Shown here: piece by piece, positions 47,953 through 55,649 of the stretch
Layout of the letters: every line of letters starts with the position of its first letter
Numbering within the stretch: position 1 is the first letter of the stretch
NCBI RefSeq assembly: GCF_000153105.1
Contig: NZ_CH672376.1
Location: 4,004,485 to 4,068,484 of the forward strand
Direction: 5' to 3'
Origin: Blastopirellula marina DSM 3645
GTDB taxonomy: Bacteria > Planctomycetota > Planctomycetia > Pirellulales > Pirellulaceae
Length of the DNA: 64,000 nucleotides
Translations under genes and position numbers: made by a program
Notes under the pieces: generated by a model
Told to the model about the DNA's origin: nothing
The model's database searches: none
What the model saw: only the letters and a program-made list of their open reading frames with translations

Positions 47953-48284
47953 GCGATCCTAACGCGATCTTAGATTCTGCGTTTCCCAGATTGGAAGTCG
48001 CCAAGGCTGCCCAAGTTGCTGACGGGGCCGAAATGGTAAACCGTACGCAAGGCAAGTCTGGGGGGTCAGGTTCAGCAGGGGAAACGCGTGGGAGGCCTAG
48101 AAAGTCTGGGCCTAAGCTGCATCTCAATCCCGAAAACCCGTTACTTACTTCGATCGTCTCAAAAGATGACGAAGGGCATAAGTGGGAAGCCGGATCAGTG
48201 CTGCAAGTGTTGTTCGCCAATGGCCAGACGCGTAGCGTCGTCCTGCTTCACAACATCGAGATTGCCCCTCTGGATATGGAGTAG
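47949..48284 (+). CDS. Island operon gene 6, small basic protein
   Basis: 111 residues, no recognised family. It has a low-complexity centre (GKSGGSGSAGETRGRPRKSG) with an AT-hook-like GRPRK core that could contact DNA. EVAKAA at residues 16-21 matches gene 1 at protein and DNA level. Confidence 0.6.
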   Translation: MSDPNAILDSAFPRLEVAKAAQVADGAEMVNRTQGKSGGSGSAGETRGRPRKSGPKLHLNPENPLLTSIVSKDDEGHKWEAGSVLQVLFANGQTRSVVLLHNIEIAPLDME

Positions 48285-48288
48285 TCGC

Positions 48289-48627
48289 ATGAGATCTCTG
48301 TTTTTGATGCGTTACAAGATGACGCGTTCGCCGCTTGTCTCGCTCATGGCGGTTTATGCGGTGAGCTACCAGGAAGCAGCGTCTGCTTTCGATTTTCGGA
48401 TGTGGAACAAGAGAATTGAGCGTGAGCAGTACCAGCTTTTGAGCCATCGTCAAATTCTGGAAGAAATGGTGCATCTCCAGATTCACCTTGATTTCATTCG
48501 CAAGCTGCCAGACGACCAGCTTTGTGAGTTTTTGCGGGATCGAAAAGCCAGACAACTGGCTGATAAACAGAGCGTTGAACGCACCGTCTTAGACCTTCTC
48601 GAACAACTGGAACCAATCAGGAATTAA
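48289..48627 (+). CDS. Island operon gene 7, small protein with shared motif
   Basis: 112 residues from ATG 48289, four bases after gene 6. The segment AVYAVSYQEAASAFDFRM at 21-38 is a diverged copy of the shared motif. The C-terminal two thirds are predicted helical and charged (LEEMVHLQIHLDFIRKLPDD). No family recognised. Confidence 0.6.
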   Translation: MRSLFLMRYKMTRSPLVSLMAVYAVSYQEAASAFDFRMWNKRIEREQYQLLSHRQILEEMVHLQIHLDFIRKLPDDQLCEFLRDRKARQLADKQSVERTVLDLLEQLEPIRN

Positions 48628-48629
48628 CC

Positions 48630-49091
48630 ATGAGCACTGTTGCCCAAACCCGTGAAGAGATCCTTCAAGAGATATCCCAGCACGAAACCAGAATTTTCGA
48701 GCTACGCCAATTGCTGCCTTCTGCTCTCAAGTCGTTTTTCCGGTTTCGTTGCCGCCCCGAAAAATTTGTCTGGGTTTATGCCCTGACGCATGAAGAGGCA
48801 GTGCGAAAGCTGCACGCACGGATGAATCTGAACTATGGTGCGAACTGGGAAGTCGCCAGCAGAGTAGTTGATCGGATCGACGACCCCCGCGAAGCTGCCA
48901 ATACCGCAAGCTGCAATCTGCTGACGCATCTGACGCTTGATGACGCCAGGGAATTTGTGAACGACTATCGAGCGAACCAGCGGGGAAGAGCGACAGGCGA
49001 AAAATTGAAGCACGCCCCCCAGTCTCGAATTGAGCAAGACATTGAAAGCTGGGAACTCAATCAGCGACGACGTGAAGGCATGAAGGGGTAG
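48630..49091 (+). CDS. Island operon gene 8, small protein with shared motif
   Basis: 153 residues. It has an N-terminal coiled-coil-like stretch (EEILQEISQHETRIFELRQL), then WVYALTHEEAVRKLHARM at 48-65, the best match to the shared motif, and a charged C-terminal half. Last gene of the operon; the next gene is convergent, four bases away. Confidence 0.62.
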   Translation: MSTVAQTREEILQEISQHETRIFELRQLLPSALKSFFRFRCRPEKFVWVYALTHEEAVRKLHARMNLNYGANWEVASRVVDRIDDPREAANTASCNLLTHLTLDDAREFVNDYRANQRGRATGEKLKHAPQSRIEQDIESWELNQRRREGMKG

Positions 49092-49094
49092 AGC

Positions 49095-49670
49095 TCATTC
49101 AACCAGATAGTTCCCACTTTTCTCTATCGCGTGCAGTTCTTTTATTGAATCGTAAGCAGCATGCACGTCCTTCCGAAAATTCGTCTTGTAATAGGCATCT
49201 AATTCGTCAAGTCCGGACGTATTGCAATTTTCTAGAAGAGTTTTGATCGCGTCGATGCAGTTTTTGCCACGCTCTCCAAAAAAAAGATCGATTGTCAAAA
49301 TATCTGCTCGAAGAGTTGCTCCACAAAGGTCCAAAGGTCCAAAAAATTTGGTGAATTCATCTAAGTCGTTTTCAATGAGTTCATTGTGATCCTCCCTTTC
49401 GTATTTGCTCTTCATTAGTTCTCGCTTGGCAAGTAAGCGTCGTACCGAATTGCCAAATTGAACGACATCGATGGTCAATCGCTGAAACAGTTCGATAGCA
49501 GTTTTTCGTCGCTCGTCTCGGCGAATCATTGCGTGGGCCATCGCAACACTGACGATTGGGCCAAGGATCGCTGCAATAGCTGCTGCCCATGCGGCGACGA
49601 TAGCGGGATTGTCCAAGTTGCTGCCCTTCAAAAATTGAATAACTGAATTTGCCCACCCAAAAAAACACAC
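49095..49670 (-). CDS. Small membrane protein of unknown function
   Basis: 191 residues. One membrane helix (AIVAAWAAAIAAILGPIVSVAMAHA, about 23-47) near the N-terminus is followed by a cytoplasmic helical domain rich in charged residues. No recognised family. It is the only minus-strand gene on the left side of the island and is independent of the operon. Confidence 0.6.
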   Translation of the reverse strand: MCFFGWANSVIQFLKGSNLDNPAIVAAWAAAIAAILGPIVSVAMAHAMIRRDERRKTAIELFQRLTIDVVQFGNSVRRLLAKRELMKSKYEREDHNELIENDLDEFTKFFGPLDLCGATLRADILTIDLFFGERGKNCIDAIKTLLENCNTSGLDELDAYYKTNFRKDVHAAYDSIKELHAIEKSGNYLVE

Positions 49671-50059
49671 AAACGTTAGCAGTTATGGCCACTTCTGCGG
49701 AAAAATGGACACCCTACTTTTTAACGCGATTTTCGCCCATTTTGACTATGTTCGCGTGGCTTGGGTAGTCGTCTTGCAATGGCTGCTCTTGGGGAGTGAG
49801 AGCACTGTTGCGGACGACTCGATTGGTTGAGCGGGCCCGGCTTGAAGCTTACAGACCTTCAGGCTTGGGCCTTGCTCCCTTTCTCTATCCTCTTCTATTC
49901 GTCGCCTGACTTTCTTTCTTGGAAAGTGCCATTTAGGGTCTGCCCGGATTTGGCCCGAAATCCCTTTCGCCTTTCCCGAAGATTTGGGCGTTTTGGGTCT
50001 GGCTAGCCAAGTGCCAAGTAGCCTATACTCTACTTGTCCAATCGTGTGGAGTTTTGGCT
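49671..50059. other. Island intergenic region before the serine recombinase
   Basis: 389 bases with no supported gene. It is pyrimidine-rich around 49870-49920. TATACT at about 50025-50030 is a plausible -10 element for the recombinase gene, but I see no good partner at -35. Confidence 0.45.
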
Positions 50060-50647
50060 ATGAAGAAAATGAAGAGAATTGCTGTCTATATTCGAGTCTC
50101 GACAATTGGTCAAAACCAAGCTGGCCAGAAGCGAGAAATTGCTAAATGGCTTTCGGGAAATTCAATTGATCCTGAAAGCGTTCTTTGGTTTTTTGACAAA
50201 GAGACAGGCGACACCCTGACGCGTCCAGCCTTTGAGAAGCTGCAAGGTGCGGTCTTCAATGGTGAAGTTGGCACAATCGTAGTTTGGAAGCTCGATAGGC
50301 TCTCTAGGAAGCTTCAGGATGGGATCAACACCCTTTGCAATTGGTGCGAAAAGGGCCTGCGGGTTGTTTCTGTCACGCAGCAATTAGATTTTGCGGGAGC
50401 TACCGGAAAACTCATAGCTTCGGTGTTGTTTGCTGTCGCCGAAATGGAGCAGGAAACCAGAAGAGAACGCCAGAAGGCAGGCATCGACGCTGCCAAGGCC
50501 AATGGAGTCTACTTGGGCCGCAAGCCGGGAACCACCAAAGGCAAGCCAGCCAGAGCTATGGCATTGCGTGAGAAGGGGCTAACGCATGACGAAATCGCTG
50601 TGGCGATGGGTGTTAGTCGCCGTACCGTAATCCGGTATCTGGGCTGA
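50060..50647 (+). CDS. Serine recombinase (resolvase/invertase family)
   Basis: 195 residues from ATG 50060 (a TTG six bases earlier is also possible). The catalytic domain has YIRVSTIGQNQAGQ with the active serine, VVWKLDRLSRKLQDG with the conserved Asp-Arg-Leu-Ser-Arg, and AEMEQETRRERQKAGIDAAK. A C-terminal Hin-type helix-turn-helix (GLTHDEIAVAMGVSRRTVIRYL) completes it. It resembles resolvase/invertase enzymes that act on short inverted sites; its target here is unknown. Confidence 0.92.
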   Translation: MKKMKRIAVYIRVSTIGQNQAGQKREIAKWLSGNSIDPESVLWFFDKETGDTLTRPAFEKLQGAVFNGEVGTIVVWKLDRLSRKLQDGINTLCNWCEKGLRVVSVTQQLDFAGATGKLIASVLFAVAEMEQETRRERQKAGIDAAKANGVYLGRKPGTTKGKPARAMALREKGLTHDEIAVAMGVSRRTVIRYLG

Positions 50648-50808
50648 TTTGAATTAAGGGTTTACTAGTTCCCTTCCCACACACAAAGCGAGGTAGTGAA
50701 ATTTGAATTGAGGGGGCACAATTCGATGTGGAAACTGAAATGAGGGGCACGTAATCGGAGTCTATTTCCGTTTTAGAAATCTTGAAACCTTTTTGATCGG
50801 ATTCTTAG

Positions 50809-52243
50809 TTCAACTTTTGCACTTTTACCGCCTCTGGAATTGCTCTTCCGAAATAGCGTGAGCCTCCGTCAAGATGCTTGGGTATCTCACATCCAGGCAC
50901 TTGAGCAAGGAGGCTCACAATGGAACTTGTACCCGAATTTGCTGCCCTTTTGCAACCCTTTGCCCAAGCGATGACGACTCCGACCTTCGAGAGTCTGGCG
51001 ACGCTGATGGCCGGGTGGGTGCTGGCCAGTCGACGGACTGTTACACGCATGATTCTCGCGGCGGGCGATTCGGCCGACAAACATTTTTCGTCGTACCATC
51101 GCGTGTTCAGCGCCGCCCGCTGGTCGCTCGACCGCGTCGGTCTGGCGGTGTTCGACTTGATCGAACCGTGGATCGATGGCGACGTCCTGTTGGCGTTGGA
51201 TGACACGTTGGCCCGCAAGCGCGGCTTGAAAATCTTCGGCTGCGGCATGCATCATGATCCGCTTATTTCAACGCGCAGCAAGGCGGTGATGAATTGGGGG
51301 CATAGCTGGGTCGTGCTGGGAGTAATCGTCGAGTTGCCCTTTCGTCCAGGACATTATTACTGCCTGCCGATTTTGTTTCGTTTGTATCTGAACAAGGCGA
51401 AGGCCAACCAACATCGCCGCGTTTATCGGACCCGACCAGAACTGGCGGTGCAGATGCTCGGCACGCTCTGTTCCCACCGGAAAAACAGGCGTTTTCATGC
51501 CGTGGCCGACAGCGCCTACGGCGGTCAAAGCGTGCTGAACAATTTACCGCCGAATTGCGATTTGACCAGCCGATTGCTGATGGACGCTCGTTTGTACGAG
51601 GCGCCGCCCGTCAGAAAACCGGGAACCAACGGCCGACCACGCAAGCGAGGCAACCTGTTGCCGACGCCGGCGGCCATGCTGGAGGGGCGCTGCCGGCGAT
51701 TGTCATTCAAAATTTATGGGCGAACCGACACGGCTCGTGTCGCCCATGTCGAAGCACGAGTTCATAGCGCTCCCGACCGACCGCTACGAGTCGTGGCAGT
51801 CGAACCGCTGACCGGCGGCCGCAAACCGCAAGCGTTTTATTCGACTCGTTGTGAAGCGACAGCCGAGCAGGTGATCGCTTGGTACGCTCAAAGGTGGAGC
51901 ATCGAAGTCGCGTTTCACGATAGCAAGCAACAGCTTGGTTTCGAAGAACCGCAAGGCTGGAGCCGCCGCTCGGTCGAGCGCACCGCCCCGGTCGCGATGT
52001 TGTTGTATTCGCTTGTCGTGCTGTGGTTCGCTCGCGCAGGTCATCGCCAATACCAACCGCTGGCTTGTCCCTGGTACACGTCTAAAGCCGACGCTTCCTT
52101 CGCCGACATGCTGGCCACGCTCCGCCGGCAAACCGTGCGACAAAAGGTTTTGTCACTCGCGCTGAATGGCCCAGGCTCGCGAAAAGTAAGACAACTCCTG
52201 GAACATACGCTCGCAATCGCCGTGTAAAAGTGCAAAAGTTGAA
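50809..52243 (+). mobile_element. Insertion sequence, 1435 bp, IS4-superfamily/IS701-like
   Basis: The ends are perfect 20-base inverted repeats (TTCAACTTTTGCACTTTTAC at 50809-50828 and its complement at 52224-52243). The 5-base sequence CTTAG is duplicated on both sides (50804-50808 and 52244-52248). One transposase gene fills it. The insertion interrupts the minus-strand AbiGi-like gene 13 codons before its original stop. It is apparently intact and recent. Confidence 0.93.
50920..52227 (+). CDS. DDE transposase of the insertion sequence
   Basis: 435 residues. The catalytic acidic residues are recognisable in LALDDTLARKRG, HAVADSAYGGQSV and YAQRWSIEVAFHDSKQQLGF. Fold and motif spacing fit the DDE_5/IS701-like branch of the IS4 superfamily. 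The frame is uninterrupted, so the enzyme may be active. Confidence 0.92.
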   Translation: MELVPEFAALLQPFAQAMTTPTFESLATLMAGWVLASRRTVTRMILAAGDSADKHFSSYHRVFSAARWSLDRVGLAVFDLIEPWIDGDVLLALDDTLARKRGLKIFGCGMHHDPLISTRSKAVMNWGHSWVVLGVIVELPFRPGHYYCLPILFRLYLNKAKANQHRRVYRTRPELAVQMLGTLCSHRKNRRFHAVADSAYGGQSVLNNLPPNCDLTSRLLMDARLYEAPPVRKPGTNGRPRKRGNLLPTPAAMLEGRCRRLSFKIYGRTDTARVAHVEARVHSAPDRPLRVVAVEPLTGGRKPQAFYSTRCEATAEQVIAWYAQRWSIEVAFHDSKQQLGFEEPQGWSRRSVERTAPVAMLLYSLVVLWFARAGHRQYQPLACPWYTSKADASFADMLATLRRQTVRQKVLSLALNGPGSRKVRQLLEHTLAIAV

Positions 52244-53095
52244 CTTAGGGGCAAGGATTCGCTTTTCCTTGGGAGAGGGAAGGCATTCAATGTGGCAGTA
52301 TTCCCACTTGCCGTCTTCAATTTTTCGCTCTACTTCCTCAAGTGAAATAATCTGAGCCTTCTGGAGTGCCCGGTAGTAGTACTTCAGATAGGTTGACTCA
52401 GGACTGATTGTTCCAAGCTTCTTAATGAACTCGCTGATTCTTATTGCTTCAGTATCACGACGAACGATTACTCGGAATAGCGGGTTTAATCTGATCCGAT
52501 ATAAAACTTTGCCGTTTCGGACTGCTCGCACCCTCACTCGCTTGAGATCATCCGGGAGAAGGATGGGGAGTCCAACCAGATTTTGCAACATCGACATCTG
52601 ATTGTTGAACACCCTGCTTCTCCACTCTCTTTCAAAAGTGAAATCGTTTGGGTAGCCATCTTCCCCGGAATGGATAGGGCGGTACTGAACCCACAGATAC
52701 TCGTCGTCCTCTGAGAGCCGGTAAAAACATTCTTTGTCGCCATAGATTACAGGTCGCCCGCCATACCTGAAAAGGTCGACCTTATTTAGGGCGATGCCAT
52801 AGCCCGTATATGCAGAGCATTTAGAAAGTGTAATTGGAATCTGTTCTAGCGGTTGCTCAGTGAAACAAACTGCTTTGTGCTTACCGCGTATAGTCCAAGT
52901 TGAATTTCCTTGGTACGTGATGCGACGTGCTCCAGATGGTTTTAGGTAGCCGCATTTTAGAATTTGTTTTAGGCGAGCCATGCCGTTTTCATGCGTCGTT
53001 TGCCCCGCATCATCAATTACAAAGTTTCGCGTAAGGTGAATGACGTAGTCCGTCAAATCGGATCTCGCCTCTCGAATTCGCTCCCAATCGCTCAT
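52082..53095 (-). CDS. AbiGi/DUF2971-like protein with IS-derived C-terminus
   Basis: About 284 native residues followed by 53 residues read from the insertion sequence. Before insertion the frame ended ...LAPKNPIKKVSRFLKRK at 50762, recoverable by removing the IS and one CTTAG copy. Motifs GMARLKQILKCGYLKPS, VCFTEQPLEQIPIT, GYGIALNKVDLFRYGGRPVIY and DFTFEREWR recall AbiGi-type phage-resistance or DUF2971 proteins; this is pattern recognition, not a search result. Starts at 53167-53200 are possible alternatives to 53095. Whether the altered protein is functional is unknown. Confidence 0.55.
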   Translation of the reverse strand: MSDWERIREARSDLTDYVIHLTRNFVIDDAGQTTHENGMARLKQILKCGYLKPSGARRITYQGNSTWTIRGKHKAVCFTEQPLEQIPITLSKCSAYTGYGIALNKVDLFRYGGRPVIYGDKECFYRLSEDDEYLWVQYRPIHSGEDGYPNDFTFEREWRSRVFNNQMSMLQNLVGLPILLPDDLKRVRVRAVRNGKVLYRIRLNPLFRVIVRRDTEAIRISEFIKKLGTISPESTYLKYYYRALQKAQIISLEEVERKIEDGKWEYCHIECLPSPKEKRILAPKFNFCTFTRRLRAYVPGVVLLFASLGHSARVTKPFVARFAGGAWPACRRRKRRL

Positions 53096-53237
53096 TCTGT
53101 TTGCTCGGCTAACTTTCGACTCCAAACGTTTGGAGCTTGGACTTTTTAATCTGCAAAAAGCAGACATTTTAGACATGTCAAATCGTCCCAAATGTCGCAA
53201 TTTCAGGCGTTTTTGAGTTATTCAGTTATAAGTGCGG

Positions 53238-54050
53238 TTATTGGTGAATTGGAGTGTTTGGCCCGAACAATTCGGTGCCGGAATTAATCAGTTCGTCTAA
53301 CTTCTGAAAGTTCTCAGGCGTCGGCGATAGGCTGGATATTGTGAAGGGGCTTCTATGGCCCGCGTCCTTCGCTGATCCTCCTAGATGATAAAGCTGGTCA
53401 TCGCATCTAAGCCAACGGTCATGGTTGCTTGACTCGACAATCAATCGGTACTTTGTTGGCCCGCGTTCGGAGGCGTAGAGGCGAGAGATATTTAGGTACG
53501 ATTGGTATTCAGGCTGGTTGGCTCTGTCTTTGGTGACTAACGTGACGGTTGCAGCATCGGGCAGGTCGTTTAGGTAGCGATGGAACAAACTCGCCCCCAT
53601 GTAAGGATCAGCCCAAGTAAAGTTGCTGAGAGTCGTTTCGCAATATGTCTTTAGTTTGCAATAGGCTTGAAAGGGAGAGTTCGCCTCGAAAACTTCGGAT
53701 TCTATTTCGGTGGGAATCAGGTGAATGGCGTTCAACGCTTGTCGTCGATTTTTATCTAGGATGCTTCGAATTCCATCGATGGCATTGCGGTTTCTGTTGA
53801 TTTCAAGTCCAAGGCTTCCAAGGCTGTCGTCGAAGGTTTGCCACTCGAAGAGGTAGAAATGGCCCGGTTCGGATTGCATGAAATTTCTAACGTCGGTTAA
53901 TAACGAATCGCGATCTGCCGCATACTTTGCCATTGCTCTAGCGATAGTCTGAGGGGTTTGCTGGTCGGGGTAGTCGACTATGTCCTGAATCGGGCGAAGT
54001 AATAGGCCTAGCTTGTAAATCAACTCAGCTTGCTGCTCTTTTCGATTCAT
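53238..54050 (-). CDS. PLD-fold domain protein
   Basis: 270 residues from ATG 54050 (an upstream frame extends to 54191 but reads as noncoding). The N-terminal half is helical. The C-terminal half has FTWADPYMGASLFHRYL, VTLVTKDR and SSNHDRWLRCDDQLYHLGGS, the H-D-R...D...G-S arrangement of phospholipase-D-like domains found in many accessory and defence genes. A single half-site implies dimerisation or loss of activity. It lies 142 bases before the AbiGi-like gene on the same strand and may be functionally linked. Confidence 0.62.
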   Translation of the reverse strand: MNRKEQQAELIYKLGLLLRPIQDIVDYPDQQTPQTIARAMAKYAADRDSLLTDVRNFMQSEPGHFYLFEWQTFDDSLGSLGLEINRNRNAIDGIRSILDKNRRQALNAIHLIPTEIESEVFEANSPFQAYCKLKTYCETTLSNFTWADPYMGASLFHRYLNDLPDAATVTLVTKDRANQPEYQSYLNISRLYASERGPTKYRLIVESSNHDRWLRCDDQLYHLGGSAKDAGHRSPFTISSLSPTPENFQKLDELINSGTELFGPNTPIHQ

Positions 54051-54209
54051 CGCTCGCTCATGTTTCGTTGTAGAAACTCCAATTGATTGGAGCCAGTTTA
54101 CCCTGCTTTTGGCGTGACTGGAATGCTTCCAAGGTCGGGCCGAAAAATCGCCAGAGAGGCCGCTTTTATCTCTTTTAGAAACTAATCCCATAGAGGAATA
54201 GGAATGTAG

Positions 54210-54974
54210 CTAACGGCTATGCAGGTATCTCGGTACTGACAACTTGGACCATCTAGACCATTCTGACCTACAGGACCTCTTAGACTGTCTAGGGAGTTTT
54301 GTCGAATGGCTTTTGAGCGTGTCTTCGTAAGTGAAGTAGCGACCGAAAACCCGTTTCGCTTTGTTGTCGTTCCACTCTGGCCCAAGCTGCTTGGCAATGG
54401 TCGTCCAGGGCTTCCCCAGGTTCGCCATGATGAAAGGAAGTGCGAAAGGGGCGTTACTGTCTCTGGGGCGTCCGCCAAGCATTTCAGGAGAGGTTTCGCG
54501 ATAGTGCTCATTCGCGGTTACCTTGCAAATCCTGTCCAATCGTTTGGAGTCGATAGCCAATGGAACTAGGGCAACGAAGTTGACGTCAGCGAACCTTGCC
54601 AACTTCCAAGGCTCTCTTGCGAATCGTCGCCACTCAAACGCCACGACAGGGAAGCCGGTAGCCCTTGCGTTGGCAATCGCCTGATGGAGCGTGGGGCGAG
54701 ACTTTGGGCCAACCCGATGGCCATTCTCTCCAAGGCCGTAGTACGCTTCAGCAATAGATAGGTTTCGAGCCCTTGCGAATTGCTCGAACTTTGCGACCTG
54801 CCAAGCTGGGGCAGAATTCTTTGCTAGCGATTGACTTGGAGAGTTGCGGCAATAGGTGATTAGCCCGCCCATATCGAAACAATTCTGAAACGATTCGGCA
54901 TCATGTAAGTTGTCTGGAAATAATGCATGAGAGTTTGAGCTATCAAGCGAATCGAATACAATAGAATTGTCCAT
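54210..54974 (-). CDS. Divergent serine-recombinase-like protein
   Basis: 254 residues. A resolvase-type N-terminal domain is suggested by GGLITYCRNSPSQSLAK (a serine after the first strand), RPTLHQAIANARATGFPVVA and EWRRFAREPWKLARF, matching the order of catalytic segments in the serine recombinase fold. The C-terminal 90 residues (GGRPRDSNAPFALPFIMANL, WTTIAKQLGPEWNDNKAKRV) could be a DNA-binding part. It is much diverged and may be a regulator or excision factor. Confidence 0.55.
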   Translation of the reverse strand: MDNSIVFDSLDSSNSHALFPDNLHDAESFQNCFDMGGLITYCRNSPSQSLAKNSAPAWQVAKFEQFARARNLSIAEAYYGLGENGHRVGPKSRPTLHQAIANARATGFPVVAFEWRRFAREPWKLARFADVNFVALVPLAIDSKRLDRICKVTANEHYRETSPEMLGGRPRDSNAPFALPFIMANLGKPWTTIAKQLGPEWNDNKAKRVFGRYFTYEDTLKSHSTKLPRQSKRSCRSEWSRWSKLSVPRYLHSR

Positions 54975-55003
54975 GAGACGTTACCTCATTCATGGATGTG
55001 ATT

Positions 55004-55074
55004 TGCGATTGTTGACGCAATCGCAGTCGAATCAAAAGCCCTGCCGAGTTGGTCCTCGGTGGGGCTGTTTTTTT
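55004..55074. terminator. Two hairpins ending in a T-tract
   Basis: A perfect 8-base stem (tgcgattg/caatcgca, 55004-55025) is followed by a 12-base stem at 55037-55066 (10 of 12 paired) and seven T residues at 55068-55074 on the plus strand. Read on the minus strand the second hairpin can end transcription of the HTH gene; on the plus strand the pair looks like the 3' end of a short RNA. Confidence 0.55.
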
Positions 55075-55558
55075 AGCTTGCTGCCTCTGCCTGCTCTAGC
55101 TGTGCCTGAAATGCAAACCAATCTTCAGACAAATAGCCGCCTTCATCTACAGGCTTGGGGGCGATTGGCTGGGCAGGGGCTGGCAAAAATCCCATGTCCT
55201 GTTGCATCATCGCATGCACTTGTCGAGCAATCTGCTCCTGCTCTTCTCTATACAGTCGAAGGCTCGTTTCCTCTGGGGTTTCGGGCCTTTTACTGTTTTC
55301 GTGGGCCTGCTTGGCCATGGCCGCTGCTGCGGCATGTGTGCCGAATTGGCCAGCTTTGATTTGGTGCCGGATAAGTGCCACGCACCTACAAACGGTAGGT
55401 TGATTGATTGGGCCACCCCTTTCCGTCTTGAAGCCCTCTTTCGTGAGGATTTCCGCTGCTTCTGCTTGAGTGTAGCCGAGCGTGTTGCACAGTTCCCAGA
55501 CTCGCGGAAACATGGCTTTGTGATTTTTCAGAAACCGAACGCTTACTGTCATTGACAT
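55073..55558 (-). CDS. Small HTH protein, probable island regulator
   Basis: 161 residues. LGYTQAEAAEILTKEGFKTE and GGPINQPTVCRCVALIRHQI form a helix-turn-helix of the kind seen in recombinase accessory domains. The C-terminal half is helical and Gln/Ala/Glu-rich. It lies between the integrase and the recombinase-like gene. Its promoter spacer holds an inverted repeat, so autoregulation is plausible. Start at 55558 or 55552. Confidence 0.6.
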   Translation of the reverse strand: MSMTVSVRFLKNHKAMFPRVWELCNTLGYTQAEAAEILTKEGFKTERGGPINQPTVCRCVALIRHQIKAGQFGTHAAAAAMAKQAHENSKRPETPEETSLRLYREEQEQIARQVHAMMQQDMGFLPAPAQPIAPKPVDEGGYLSEDWFAFQAQLEQAEAAS

Positions 55559-55586
55559 GCCACGTGCTCCAGTATTGTGGAATCAC

Positions 55587-55616
55587 TCATTATGACAGTA
55601 ATATGTCAAAAGTCAA
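55587..55616 (-). promoter_or_regulatory. Promoter with operator-like inverted repeat in the spacer
   Basis: On the minus strand TTGACT (55616-55611) and TAATGA (55592-55587) are 18 bases apart. The spacer contains TGACA-N6-TGTCA (55593-55608). A protein bound there would block the promoter of the small HTH gene. Confidence 0.4.
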
Positions 55617-55649
55617 TTAAAATAGTACTACTAATGTCATGCCGTGGGG

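Noticed and set aside
46204..49091. Phage or plasmid replication module
   Set aside because: No primase, helicase, initiator or iteron-like repeats could be recognised in the eight small genes.
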